Shown: one piece after another, positions 1 to 10,395 of the stretch | Layout: every line of letters begins with the position of its first letter | Numbering within the stretch: the first letter of the stretch is position 1 | NCBI RefSeq assembly: GCF_003589595.1 | Contig: NW_020653715.1 | Location: forward strand, 1,202,326-1,266,325 | DNA from: Hyposmocoma kahamanoa | Lineage: Eukaryota; Arthropoda; Insecta; Lepidoptera; Cosmopterigidae | Direction of reading: 5' to 3' | Length of the DNA: 64,000 nt | Position numbers and translations under genes: made by a program | Notes under the pieces: model-generated | Databases searched by the model: none | What the model was told of the DNA's origin: nothing | What the model saw: only the letters and a program-made list of their open reading frames with translations

Positions 1-437
1 CCCCACCATCTTTTCACGTTTGCTTTATACATTTTTCTTCGGTTTTGGTCATAAACAATCCCTTTTTCTATTCTTTCTTTGGTTACAGTATCATTTTCCA
101 CATTCTGTCTTCATGGCTTTCTTAGAATTTTACTACACATACTGTGCAAAGCTCTCATTTCTGAAGCATTCATCATACATTGATGCTTCTTTTGCTACAC
201 TCAGCATTCACTACCGTATACTAAAAAACTTTACAGGTTTTCCAAAGGTAGTAAAACCTTTTCGACATGTAGGTTTAATCACAATATTTTCATTCAACTT
301 TAGTGACGTTGCTACTAATGATTGACAAATGTACGTAATGTAGAAATAAAAGTCATATGTGCATGTGATAGATAGATGCGAATCCTTGACCTCCCACTGG
401 ACTACCAAGGATATACGTTAAGTATCACAAGAAATTG
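1..437. other. ct intron sequence, nothing recognised
   Basis: AT-rich sequence downstream of the ct exon in gene orientation. Short open frames exist on both strands but show no family signature, and no splice-flanked conserved exon was seen. Confidence 0.5.
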
Positions 438-440
438 TAA

Positions 441-939
441 GGGTGTTACCACACCAATCGATCGACGTCGATCGGTTGGTGTGAAACAATTGTCGATTGA
501 CGAACACCGATTTAGGTACTTTCTCATTGTTCCTAAAGTAATTTTTGCTTAACATGATTTGATGCTCTATGAATTTGGTTGCCTAAAATACAGGCCAAGC
601 CAAATGTAGGAATGAAAAGTAATTCCATGCGAGAATTTTCTTAATCCGTCTCGTAGCACCATTATCGACCAAACTGTTTTTATTTTTATTATTATTATAT
701 AGTGGGCTCTCCGCAGTAGTTTCTAAAATGTATACAGAAGGGGATTTGTGTGTTGTTGGCAAGCACGACTTTGTTTCTCCTACTTTTATTATGGAGGCGT
801 AAAAATTTTGGCACTCGCACACCTCATTCAATCATCGATCGGTAGTATGATAACAATTATCAATCGACGTTGACTCGTCTCATTCAACGATCAATCGATG
901 GCATTGATCGACTATCGATTGATTGGTGTGCTAACACCC
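441..939. mobile_element. Harbinger-like MITE with TAA target duplication
   Basis: The ends are inverted: GGGTGTTACCACACCAATC at 441-459 against a right end that reads, reverse-complemented, GGGTGTTAGCACACCAATC. The trinucleotide TAA flanks both sides (438-440 and 940-942). GGG termini with a TAA/TTA duplication are typical of PIF/Harbinger MITEs. The 499-bp interior has no transposase frame. The subterminal regions are unusually rich in ATCGAT and ATCAAT. Confidence 0.7.
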
Positions 940-942
940 TAA

Positions 943-1506
943 CGTTTGGTATATGTGACGTCATTGTTCATGCTGTCGACAGCAACAGAATCTAGATTAA
1001 AATTTCGCATTATGGCGAAAGTCCAAAAGTGTCTTGAATGTTTTTACATGAAAATTAAAGACATTAGTAGAAATGACTCAAAAGTCAAACCACGAGTATG
1101 TCACTGGCAACTTCATATAATTGAATAATATTGATTGAATGATATGAACAGAAAGAAATGAAAGTGAAAAAGAATAAATTAATGAAGGAAATATTTTCAT
1201 TTAAAAACATCTTTCCTTTGAAGATGATTGTATTCGACATTGTCGGGTGTCGCACAAATTTCAATTAGCGATATGTCATGTCAAAGTCGTGACTGTGAAT
1301 GTCATTTTTGTACGACAGCATGTAAAGGTTTGATGATTTTCAGATGATGGAACAACGTGGACCTTGAATTGACGTAGAAGAAAACAAAGAATAATAAATA
1401 GATACACTGAAATTAATTATGTATAATAAAGGATGACGTTGCTGTTAGACAAAAGCATTCAGAAGAATACAAGACTGAAGAGTAAAAGAGCAAGATTTCG
1501 ACTTAC
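943..1506. other. ct intron adjoining the exon donor
   Basis: Intron sequence running from the consensus donor GTAAGT (1506-1501). No repeat family or further exon was recognised. Confidence 0.6.
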
Positions 1507-1755
1507 CTCTTTTTCCTTAGCAACTAATTCACTCTCCAATCCTCCCTGATGCACAGGACTGCTCCGACACGAATTGCTATTGCTTCTTGGCTCCATTTTC
1601 TCCTCTCTCTCTGGCTTTACTTCCAGGCTATATATTTCTCCCTCTCTCTCTAACGAGCCATTTGTTTTCGGGACTGTAGCTTGGATCGGCGTAGGGCTTG
1701 TTGTTGCTAGTTGCTCTTTTAACGTCGTCACTTCTTTTTCGGCCAGTGTGGCTCT
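1507..1755 (-). CDS. ct: Internal coding exon of the homeodomain transcription factor Cut (CUX1 family)
   Basis: An 83-codon exon, open throughout and phase 0 at both ends. The acceptor reads CTTTCATTATTCCAG|AGAGCC (exon begins at 1755) and the donor AGAG|GTAAGTCG (intron begins at 1506). The peptide opens RATLAEKEVTTLKEQLAT, nearly the same as the N-terminal coiled-coil segment of Drosophila Cut as I remember it. It ends LESELVAKEKE, the position where CUX1 and Cut have an L..ELAAKEREI-type stretch. The middle is polar, rich in Ser, Thr, Pro and Glu, as expected of the variable linker. Reading past the donor gives a hydrophobic tail and a stop, so splicing there is needed. Cut is a nuclear DNA-binding regulator of sensory organ, Malpighian tubule and wing-margin fate; its Cut repeats and homeodomain must lie beyond the window's left edge. 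Seen: exon and splice sites. Known: the family. Inferred: orthology from one exon. Confidence 0.86.
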
Positions 1756-2204
1756 CTGGAATAATGAAAGCAGATTTATGAGTAAGGAAATTTATATTAT
1801 TTTTTGAGAGATTTTTATAATGATACCTTTATTTAGCAGGGACCTGAAGGCGAATAAGATACATAACAAACGTTCCTCTGTTGTATGAATATTTTACGAC
1901 GCAGTTTATTTGGTTAATCAGACTAAAAAGACACACTTTCTCATCAAACAGAAACCAAAAAATGCCGAAATCATTTGGTATCATTATAAATGTAACCGAT
2001 TTTCTAAAGTTAGAGCCGAAATGTGTTTATAATTGTGATGGTAATCTCGGCAGGTCGAAATGTGAGAAACAAATACAATGTCGCTAGAAAGTTACACGAA
2101 CTGACATTGATTCATGGTTAAATAAAATGGAAATTGTACAAATTATTACTATCTCTGGTGACTGCAATTTAATTGCTAGTTGAAACATATTTGATATTAA
2201 ACTT

Positions 2205-2400
2205 TTTTCGGATCGACTTCGCGCATATGCGCGTTTGCCCACTACATCCGATTCGAATACTTCCGAATCTGAGACTATATAAATCTAGAAAATTCGGACC
2301 CACTTCGGATGTCCCTTGTAAATACGAATATGACATTTCGGATCGTCATTTCTCGCATTCGGAACTGATACGAACGCTCTTATTATTATTTTAAACAAAC
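2205..2400. repeat. Dispersed repeat with 'CACTACATCCG...' end, copy 1
   Basis: Contains CCCACTACATCCGATTCGAA and GAGACTATATAAATCTAGAA, which recur near 3.06-3.26 kb with the second block inverted. This looks like a MITE whose two copies keep different halves. CpG-containing TTCGGA words are frequent. Confidence 0.5.
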
Positions 2401-3054
2401 CAAAGTTTGTCATGTCAACCAAAGTCATGGCTGACTGGATGGACTGGCTTTACAGCGTTTAATGATACGATTGCAGAATGTAACGAAGCTTCTTTTTTCT
2501 TAATCGGATTCTATTCAGCCCAAGATGACAATAGCTGCTGGACGTACGAATCACGTTAATAGAATAATTTCTCTATTATCTCCTATAATTTATTAGGTAA
2601 TAGACTAAAATAGCTTCGCACAGTGAGTCATAGACAATCGGGTGATCAATCTCGGTCAATTGAGAGCGGCCAAATCATTGCGCAAGCGTTGATGACAAAT
2701 CTTAGATTTCAACCTACGGATTGTATTTCAAAGTATTGGGAGTGAAGTGGAATTTGGTGGGATGAGCAAAGAGTCTGAACTACCAGCGAATTATAATTCA
2801 AATCGTGAATTCACAATTATCATTACAACATTACTTCATCGGTAGATATAACCTGAAAGATAGGAAACTAAACTTTGTTTTTTCAAACAAATCAGTTTCA
2901 GCAGGTCCCATAGTAGCTGATTGATGGCGGTTTAGATCCAAATCTGAAAGAGTTGAACGGTCAGTCCCATAAATTTCAACAGGATTGTTGTTATCATTCG
3001 CTCAAATTTCCATGACAAAAACCAACAAGAAACTTGACGTAACCTTAGAGCTTT

Positions 3055-3265
3055 TGCGCACTACGTCCGTTTCGCATCACTTCCGAATTCGAGAAATAAC
3101 AGTCCGAAATGTCAAAGGGATATTTTTATTTTTAGGTGTGCCTACGAGCAACATTCGTATTTCCTTAGCGCTTATTTTCTTAATGCTTATTTTCGAAGCG
3201 ATATCCGAAGTAAGTTCCGAGTTTTCTAGATTTGTATAGTCTCCAATTTGGAACAATCGGATGCA
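3055..3265. repeat. Dispersed repeat with 'CACTACGTCCG...' ends, copy 2
   Basis: The left part holds GCGCACTACGTCCG and the right part CGGATGCAGCGCA, imperfect inverted ends. TTTCTAGATTTGTATAGTCTC near the right end is the inverse of the block at about 2270-2290. No coding capacity was recognised. Confidence 0.5.
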
Positions 3266-4440
3266 GCGCACAAGTGCGCCTTCATGCCAAAATTAGTCGG
3301 AAGATTGTTAGTGCTACAAACATGAGTGTCCTCAATCGTATACAACAAAGAACAGTTACGTGTTGCATCTAACAACTCTCATCCGTCCACCTAACCTTGG
3401 TCCTCAAAGCGTTCTTCGATTCGTACGTCTCTCCATTCATTGCTATCAGTTTTCAGGACTCACATAATTCATGGCCCATCATCACTTCGACACAGTCCAC
3501 GTTCATGTTTAAAATCGGATAAAACTGAGTTATTGTTAGACAAGCCGCAGATGGCATCGAAGATACAAAGTATTATTAATCCTGGTAATCGCGGTTTCAT
3601 CGCGAAACTCATGCGCAATAAAAGTTGTTCATACATGAAAAATATCGTTGCGAGTGCGTGTGTGCCACAACACACTGAATTAAAAAACGCTTGTATTTTA
3701 CAGAACGGATACTGATTTAGATACAAGCTTGACAGTTTGGGTTATTGATCTTTTATATCATAGAGTTGAATTTAAATTTCGAAGCTCTTGTCGTAATCCA
3801 AGAAACAAATCGCATTTTCAACGTAAATGAGCTTTTAGCACTTATGAAACACGTGAACTGTGATCTTTGTGAATTAATTTTTTTTGAGGTACACGATAAC
3901 TGACAAGTTTAATATCTAATAATTAGTTTCTTGTCTGCAATGGATCTTCAAAGTAAGTTCACATCAAATAATTTTCGTCGTATGTTCCATTTTCAAAAAG
4001 TAAATAATCGCTGCGTTTTGTGTTTGGTTTGCGTACACTCCGTTCCACGTAATCTGCGTTTGAGACGATGTTATCTCGTCACGCGTACTGCCCTCTCTAT
4101 GCGTGCGTTTAGTTTTTGCTTTCTTGAATGAGCTATTACTCATTAGTAAAACTGTAACGGAAGCTATAGTCCGAATTGAAGGGAAAATGATAAAAATAGT
4201 AAAAGTAGGAGTAATATCATTAAAAAGGTATTTTATTTGCGTCTCGATTGCTGTATTTGTGTTAAAAAGTTCGTGTTACCTTTCGAACGAATTAAATAAT
4301 GATATATTCTTTATTGAAAATTGAATATGTAGTTTTTAATAGTACTATAATTAGAACTTGGTATAATAAAAAAACCACATGTGATCATATGTCAAAAGCT
4401 TTTATCACGTAAAAATGATTTAAAAAAATACAAATTTCAG
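3266..4440. other. Unassigned intron sequence
   Basis: No conserved exon or full repeat. 3718-3798 weakly resembles the inverted-repeat element at 31142-31245 (shared CAAGCTTGACA and a CATAGAGTTG core). Confidence 0.35.
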
Positions 4441-4842
4441 ATTCAGATTCATTTATTTCTCAAATATAACATTACAGTATAAATTGCACTACATGTCAAA
4501 GTATAAGAAATTATATTGAGATCGTCAGACAAAAACGAAAATTATAAGAAAAGCACACAATAATTAGAAAATTAACAATTCATTACATAATATTGTTGTC
4601 ATTAAATTATATATCAAATATCATTCTCCATCAAGGATCGTCATAAGTTGATAACAATTGTACAAGAGTATGTTAATGCGGTAAAAATTAGAATAAAAAT
4701 AGAAAATACTGAATTCGTTACAATTTAAAGTCCATAAATTCTTTTACTAATAGGATTTTTCAAGAAAAGGTCTTTCAGCCGGCGCCCAAATATTTCGTCA
4801 GACGGTTCAAGTCTGAGAGTAGCGGGTAAACGCTCATAGATA
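4441..4842 (-). mobile_element. 5'-truncated LINE (CR1/Jockey-like) with reverse transcriptase C-terminus
   Basis: On the minus strand 4838-4725 encodes 37 residues and a stop, beginning YERLPATLRLEPSDEIF and continuing with a basic L-K-D-L stretch. The Y..LP.......F...LK..L pattern is typical of the last residues of CR1/Jockey-type LINE ORF2. A ~280-bp 3' UTR follows, ending at 4441 in a repetitive AAATAAATGAATCTGAATCTG tail. The 3' UTR is repeated at 53457-53670 in the same orientation. Everything upstream of the last residues is missing, as expected of a 5'-truncated insertion. Confidence 0.7.
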
Positions 4843-5120
4843 TGGATATATATGGATATATCTCTTTATGTATTGGACGCGTCAAAGTATTTTTTTTTAA
4901 ATTTCATGTTTTATTTATTTATTGAAGTCAATATTTAATCGTCGTTATACAATTTAAGATCATACAAATTTTCTACAAATCAATTAAGTCAAACAAAAAA
5001 AAATGCAACTATGTTTTGTCGAAGCAGTCACGTCATGGGGTTAATTACAATTATCTTAGAGCTGTTTCAATTTGTAAAAAATTTGTAAAACATGTTTAAG
5101 CTTTTCTGTATTTCAAGTAA
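4843..5120. repeat. AT-rich sequence with a possible second LINE tail
   Basis: Includes a GGATATATATGGATATAT direct repeat near 4845-4862 and TTTTATTTATTTATTG at about 4909, which resembles the reversed tail of another LINE. No coding remnant was seen. Confidence 0.35.
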
Positions 5121-5411
5121 GCAGTAGAGCTCCTTGTGACAGAGATCGTCCAGGGAAGTACTGCCACCTTACCTATTTCTGCCGTCAAGCATTAATGTTA
5201 GCATTACTGTGTTCCGGTTTTGAAGGGTACGGGTGCTGGTGAAATTACAGGGACTTGTCAACTTATATCTCAGGATGACAGGCGCAGTGGCAGTGCCCGT
5301 CAGATCTGCGATTTAAGCTCTGAGTGGTATTGCAATTGTCATGAACAGGTGTGTCGCTTACCACCAGACTCACGATTTGTTCTTTCCATCACTTGGTAAT
5401 ATAAAAAAAAA
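5121..5411 (+). repeat. Repeat family A, near full-length copy
   Basis: This is the reference copy of the commonest repeat here. Landmarks in order: GCAGTAGAGCTCCTTGTGA, GTCCAGGGAAGTACTGCCAC, GCATTACTGTGTTCCGG, GGGTGCTGGTGAAATTACAG, a GTGACGGGCGCAGTGGCAG-like block, GATTTAAGCTCTGAGTGG, GACAGGTGTGTCGCTTACC, and a 3' end CACTTGGTAATAT followed by an A-run. About 290 bp, no coding capacity and no RNA polymerase III boxes that I can recognise. It may be a SINE-like element or the end of a larger non-autonomous element, since some copies continue into family C. Confidence 0.75.
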
Positions 5412-6069
5412 TGCTCTTGGTGCCTCGGTGGTGGCGGAGGTACTATTAACTCATGTACATTACTGTCTATTCCGATCTGTGTTATAAATTATAACAGCGT
5501 ACTTCTCTCGATTGACAATTAGTTCCCGCGCTATTTTCATTGAAAACCCTAAATACGCAATTCAATAATTTAGAACAAAGAACTGTAGTCGTCCCAATCG
5601 TTTGTCCGTACATCCGTTTCGGGTCGAGATCACTGCGATTACAGTTTTTCTGAATGAACTGCGTAATGTATGCAAGCGGAAGCGAAACAATTGTTTTTAT
5701 GCCAATGAAACTATGGGAATTGATAATTAGATTACATACAACATTTAAAAACAAGCGCTACACCCGTAACTCTCATAGAATTTGTATGAAAACTATGAGA
5801 CTTGATAACAGAAGCCGAATTAAACATTTATTATTTCCGCGAAGAGCCGTCAATTATAGGAATTACTATGTAACGTAAGGGTCTTTAAAAACCTGTTTGT
5901 AAATAGAATAATGCTATAAATCAATGTTTCCTGCTGCTTTTAATGATTTTGATGTTATCTTTTTTTTAATGACGGCAAAGGACGCACGGTTCAGATGAGT
6001 CCCAATGGCTTGGAGCCAATTGCGTAATTTCTTCATTGCAACTATTGTGGGTAAAGATTTTAACAACGA
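5412..6069. other. Unassigned intron sequence
   Basis: No repeat or exon recognised. Overlapping short frames on both strands near 5482-5878 show no conserved motif. Confidence 0.35.
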
Positions 6070-6108
6070 TATCGAGTTCTTAGGTTTTCTCGATTGTTAC
6101 ACATAGGA
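6070..6108 (-). repeat. Repeat family B, terminal fragment
   Basis: CGAGTTCTTAGGTTTTCTCG followed by ATTGTTACACATAGGA is the distal end of family B in reverse orientation; the rest is absent. Confidence 0.6.
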
Positions 6109-6109
6109 C

Positions 6110-6450
6110 ACTTTGAAGACGTTGCGCATTGCAGAAGTCAGAAGTGGAAGTGAGCGTGCCTACAGCTCCGGCACCTATCTAGAAAATACGGAGGGTATTT
6201 GTATGTGCACCCGAGACGGTTCACCCAAGGCGCTAGCCTTTTGAAAACCGAATGAAAACAGCGATAACGGTCTGTGACAACCCTGTACGCTGGCTGATCT
6301 GGGATCAGAACGTGAACTTAGGAGGTTCCCGTGCACGCACAGGTTATAGTGCCCGTCTCGTATACCTTTAGGGTAGGTAGGGAGGGTCACTATAGTCAAA
6401 ACTAATGTAGAAAGGTATGGGGTTGGTACCCATAAGGAGTGTGAGTGTGT
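6110..6450. other. GC-richer stretch of unknown nature
   Basis: Noticeably richer in G and C than its surroundings (e.g. CACCCAAGGCGCTAGCC, GTGCACGCACAGG). A 103-codon minus-strand frame spans 6175-6486 but runs into repeat family A and shows no family signature, so I do not call it a gene. Could be a degraded transposon segment or conserved non-coding DNA. Confidence 0.35.
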
Positions 6451-6451
6451 G

Positions 6452-6674
6452 GAAAGTACTGCCACCTTACCTATGTCTGCCGCCATGCCGTAATGTGACC
6501 ATTACTCTGTTTTGAAAGGTATTGGTGCTGGTGAAATTACAGGTATACGTGACAGTGGATTTCAGATCATTGGGATTTAAAGCTCTGATTGGCACTGCAA
6601 CTGCTATGGACAGGCGTGTCTTTTATCACCAGGCCCACCGTATATGTACCTCCCGTCTCTTGGTATCATAATCA
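6452..6674 (+). repeat. Repeat family A, joined to family C
   Basis: Begins at AAGTACTGCCACC and ends at CTCTTGGTATCATAA. The linker CAGTACAGAGTACT then leads straight into family C. The same A-linker-C order occurs inverted at 61.1-62.1 kb. Confidence 0.75.
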
Positions 6675-6686
6675 GTACAGAGTACT

Positions 6687-7127
6687 AAAAAAACCGACCT
6701 CAAAAGTACGTGGAATTACATGTAATTACCAAGTTTTATTGAAATCGGTTACCGGAAAGTGCGCAAACCCGGATTCATCCCCTAGTTCGCCACTATACAG
6801 GACTTGACAAGGGGATAATAAAAATCGGTTCTCACTACTCAAAGTATATTGAGAGAAAAACGCCTTGAATTGGAGAATAGCAAATTCAATCATTAAAATA
6901 ATTGCTCCTTATAATAAAATTTAGTCGCTATTTATAAAAATGAATCTTCATGCGTGAACAGCCATCCTTAGAAATTTGATGATATTCTTCAAAATTAAAT
7001 GTGACCACTATGGAGGTACCCTCTTCCCAACAATAAAAAAAAATCGGTTCAGAAACACCGGAGTTATCACGTGACATACATACAAAAAAAACATACAGTG
7101 AAATTGAGAACCTCCTCCGTTTTTAAT
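6687..7127 (+). repeat. Repeat family C, long copy
   Basis: Reference copy of C. It starts ACCGACCTCAAAAGTACGTG, passes through TTTTATTGAAATCGGTTACC, TTCGCCACTATACAGGACTT, ATAATAAAAATCGGTTCTC and GAATCTTCATGCGTGAACAG, and ends GAGAACCTCCTCCGTTTTTA. It has no coding capacity. I recognise this type as widespread in lepidopteran genomes; its transposon class is not settled by the sequence. Confidence 0.7.
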
Positions 7128-7500
7128 GTTATTTAAAAGTGCATTGTTAGGTTATTCATTGTAATACAAATACAAAATACGCATTTTTATTTCAGAATAT
7201 ACTTCAATTACAAGTAATTGTAATACTGCTCAGCCCTGTATATACCGATATATATTAATTTATTTTCCCACAACTTCCAAAATACGTATCCACAATATAA
7301 TTGAATAGGCAACTTTCGTGATTCATAATTAATATGAACGTAATGATAAACTTAATGCGTTCTTTTTAGTCTACTTCTTAATTGCTTACTTTCCCAATGT
7401 TTAACGTTATGTTAACTGTACTTTACGTAGCTGATTTTCTAATATAAGTTTTGATAATATTATATTGTACAGTCAAGAGCATATCGGACTTGATAATTTG
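7128..7500. other. AT-rich intron sequence
   Basis: No exon or recognised repeat. Confidence 0.35.
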
Positions 7501-7504
7501 AAAT

Positions 7505-7655
7505 TGTCTGTAACAATACTGTCAAATACGTAATACTCGACTAAATCAAATGACAATGTTAGGTACGAAGCTTCTGCATCATGCGTCTTTGGTCAAGTAG
7601 AACTAGCTTATTTGACAGTAATTGTTTCGTACGGATGTCGGATAGAGAAAGTAGA
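7505..7655. mobile_element. Degraded copy of the 12.25-kb TIR element
   Basis: The right end (TTATTTGACAGTAATTGTTT, then CGTACGGATGTCG and GTAGACTCC) matches the terminal inverted repeat of the element at 12250-12434. The left arm (AACAATACTGTCAAATACG) is recognisable but worn. Confidence 0.55.
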
Positions 7656-8105
7656 CTCCCTGTATTCAATGCTCCACCTTCCTTCTCCTCCTTTAAATGT
7701 TGTATTAAATACAATACATACAAAAAAAAAATACAGATACAGATACAGGCAACCTTCGGGTAACAGGAGAAACTATAAAACAACAATCAATTGAAGGCGC
7801 AACAGAATACGTATACACAAATTGCACTTACGTTAATGAAAAAAAAAAACACAATAGTTACATGAATTAAATATAAATGTTATATAAAACAATAATAATA
7901 ACAACATATAAATTTAAAACAGGTAAGAATAGGAGAAAATAATAAAATCAGAGTATAAGGTTGAATGACTCAGCAAAACATGTTTAATGAATAGAGTAAA
8001 ATTAAGGACGTTATTTAACTGTTTACATTTACATTACGTGACAGGTGCGAAGATTGATAAGAAATTCGGTAACCAGGTCTTGGCCTAAAACACTAGATCG
8101 CGTAT

Positions 8106-8282
8106 TTTTATTTTTCAAACAAACTCACGTTCGGTTCTTTACAGTCAACCGCGACCACGGGATCTGTATAGGACCCGAAACGTTGGTTTGTTTGAAATAA
8201 CAAACATACGCGACTTAGATCCGGAAAAATAGTTTCATTTCCTATGTGTAACAATCGCGAAAGCCTAAGAACTCGATATATA
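8106..8282. repeat. Repeat family B, inverted composite copy
   Basis: A short reverse segment (TTTCAAACAAACTCACGTTC, to 8143) abuts a forward segment with CCCGAAACGTTGGTTTGTTT, ATACGCGACTTAGATCCGG and CGCGAAAGCCTAAGAACTCG. The switch lies at TTTACAG|TCAACCG, so two partial copies meet head to head. Confidence 0.7.
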
Positions 8283-8555
8283 AAAAATAAATTCATATAA
8301 AAAGTAAGTGTAAAATTTAAAAAAACCCACCACCAGTTTGGTGTCCAGTATTTCGTGTGATGAAAAATCCCAAACAGACATAAGAAAGCAGTAATTAATA
8401 TGTTTTAATTTATTCTAATTTTCATTATAATTAATAATAATAAATTAATTATATTACATTAATTAATAATAAATTCATATCGTTAAAATAAAATAATTTG
8501 TAAAACTTAATGTAGCGTAAATTGGAATGTTTTTTTGTAAAATTAAATTCTAACT
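8283..8555. other. AT-rich spacer between two family B copies
   Basis: Rich in TTAATTAATAAT words; no exon recognised. Confidence 0.35.
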
Positions 8556-8757
8556 ATAGTGAAAAAATAGGGTGGTTTGCATTAATATTAGACACAACTG
8601 GTTGATGACTGTACCACCCAGTTAACTGCGCCCATGGGACCTGTAAAGGGCCCGAAACGTTGGATTGTTTGAAAAAACAAATATACGCGATTTAAATCCG
8701 GAAATATAGTTTAATTTCCTATGTGTAACAATCGCGAAAACGCCAGAAGTCGATAAG
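8556..8757 (+). repeat. Repeat family B, near full-length copy
   Basis: Reference copy of B. It opens with ACTATAGTGAAAAAATAGGG, then GTACCACCCAGTTAACTG, CCATGGGACCTGTAAAGGGC, CCGAAACGTTGG, a TTTGAAAAAACAAATATACG block, the GATTTAAATC palindrome, and ends TGTAACAATCGCGAAAACG. Non-coding. The hairpin-forming GGGACC..GGGCCC followed by GAAACGT resembles part of the conserved non-coding segment of Penelope-like retroelements. Confidence 0.7.
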
Positions 8758-8803
8758 CGTCGAATGTATGCTTTTCAGAGTTGAATGAGATCTTACACAG
8801 CTG

Positions 8804-8831
8804 TGACGTATTTGGTCTGCCAAATACGTCA
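8804..8831. repeat. Perfect 12-bp inverted repeat
   Basis: TGACGTATTTGG (8804-8815), four-base spacer TCTG, then CCAAATACGTCA (8820-8831). The outer TGACGT half-sites resemble CRE/ATF half-sites, but the arms could equally be a transposon remnant. Confidence 0.7.
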
Positions 8832-9183
8832 AACGGCAGTTGGCATAGAGAGGGCTTTTATATAACCTCTAATTGACATACTGTCCCCAAATTGTATGTA
8901 TATTTACCTTAAAAAACGATAGACAATAGACAGTGATCTGCCAATGACGATTTGCCCACGATTTCATATGCAACGCGGTGCGTAGATAGCATCTACAGAT
9001 TGCCCGAGTTGCTTCAAAATTAAGCAGCAATTAGAACACAATTCGATCCACGAATTCTTCGAATGGAACAAGTGTATGGACACAGATTGTTAATAAGCAG
9101 TTGTTTAAAATATCTGATAGTAATTTGTCGTCTTTTTTTAAACTGCTTTGAAAGCTATGCAAATGATAGAGAGTACAATTTTC
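8832..9183. other. Unassigned intron sequence
   Basis: No repeat or exon. One octamer ATGCAAAT at 9157-9164. Confidence 0.35.
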
Positions 9184-9341
9184 GGCAGTGAATTATGGAA
9201 TTATTTAATACGACGAAGCCCGATACTTTGGACTTTGGACCGTCCTTATCAGAAGTGTCGTAGAGTTCAATTTAAATTTTACGTGTCAACTTTGAATTGA
9301 TTTTAAGGTTAACCATTGAATTTTAGTTTTTTTTTATGATA

Positions 9342-9462
9342 CAAGTGACGGGGCCTGGTGGTAAGCGACACGCCTGTTCACAACAGTGGCATTGCCTCTC
9401 AGAGCTTTAAATCGCATAATGTTAGGGGCACTGCCACTGCGCTTGTTACCCTATGATAGAAG
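9342..9462 (-). repeat. Repeat family A, 3' part only
   Basis: Reverse-strand copy from GACGGGGCCTGGTGG to CCACTGCGCTTGTTACC; lacks the GTCCAGGGAAGTACTG end. Confidence 0.7.
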
Positions 9463-9983
9463 TAGTTGTTATCGCGAAGAAATTTTATTAGTAATATGAT
9501 TGACGATCTCCTTCTAAAAGGATAGGTTAAAAATAAGAAGAATGGGCTGAATGGACCTGATCGTGGACCTTCGTCTATAACCTCTGCTTTTCTTCATAGG
9601 AGACAGGGATGTAATGTATGTCGTGTTAATTTTAATAACAGTAGAAGTGTTTTTGATTCTATAGTATATTTGATACCATTCACGCCACGAAAACTTTGAA
9701 AAGTTGTCTTACTGTTTTGTAAAAGACTGTGTGTAAAGTTTATCTATGGCAGCCATCTTTCGTATTCGTTGTTTGTGCAATAGATTAAAAGTTAAAAAGT
9801 CGGGCAATTTGAGCGAGTGGTCTCACGGCGTAATTATGCTCTGTAACGGGTGCTCGAGCGCTTGGTGCTCGCTCAATGACCGATTACTTGGATTATAATT
9901 CGAGATTTTTCGAGGCTATTCTAAATATTCACTTAAACTATTTCCATATGAATACCTATTATGTATATAACACAGTATATAAA

Positions 9984-10182
9984 GCCGCGGTAGTCTAATG
10001 GTATCACCTACCGTCTCTCGGTATGCTATGAAACCTGCACGTCGAATAAAGTTCACAACCCTTGAGAAACGTGTTAAATTTCCAACCCACATTGGGTCAG
10101 CGTGGTGGACGAAGGCCTAAACTCTCGCCTGAGAAGAGACCCGTGTTCATGCAGTGGGATGTATAAATGGGTTGTTGATAAA
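9984..10182 (+). repeat. tRNA-related SINE family E, with part of the head missing
   Basis: The body runs AAACCTGCACGTCGAATAAA, GTCAGCGTGGTGGACGAAGG, CTAAACTCTCGCCTGAGAAG, then ATAAATGGGTTGTTGATAA. The copy at 42838-43079 has the same body behind a clear tRNA-like B box. Here the head is only CCGCGGTAGTCTAATGG. Confidence 0.65.
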
Positions 10183-10224
10183 ATAGTTCTGCGGAATTTA
10201 CTATACAATAAAAGGACTTTCAAT

Positions 10225-10320
10225 CGGGTATAGAACAACTCAGAGGTGCGAACCAGGATTCGAAGCTACGGCCTCTTTTCAAGAGTCGGCAGACTAATAC
10301 GGCTATTAAGATTATATTAT
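10225..10320 (-). repeat. tRNA-like SINE head fragment
   Basis: The reverse strand reads GTAGCTTCGAATCCTGGTTC, a degenerate tRNA B box, followed by CACCTCTGAGTTGTTC, which also occurs beside the SINE E copy at 63.7 kb. Confidence 0.5.
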
Positions 10321-10395
10321 ATAGAATTATTTATTTGCAAGAAATTGTAATTCTGTTTATTCTATTGGATATATTATTACACGATTTTTAATCAA

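Noticed and set aside
1574..1807. 77-codon plus-strand frame overlapping the ct exon
   Set aside because: It is the antisense shadow of the minus-strand ct exon, which has consensus splice sites and a recognisable peptide.
6175..6486. 103-codon minus-strand frame as a gene
   Set aside because: It enters family A at one end and lacks splice sites or family motifs; the GC-rich DNA alone explains the open frame.
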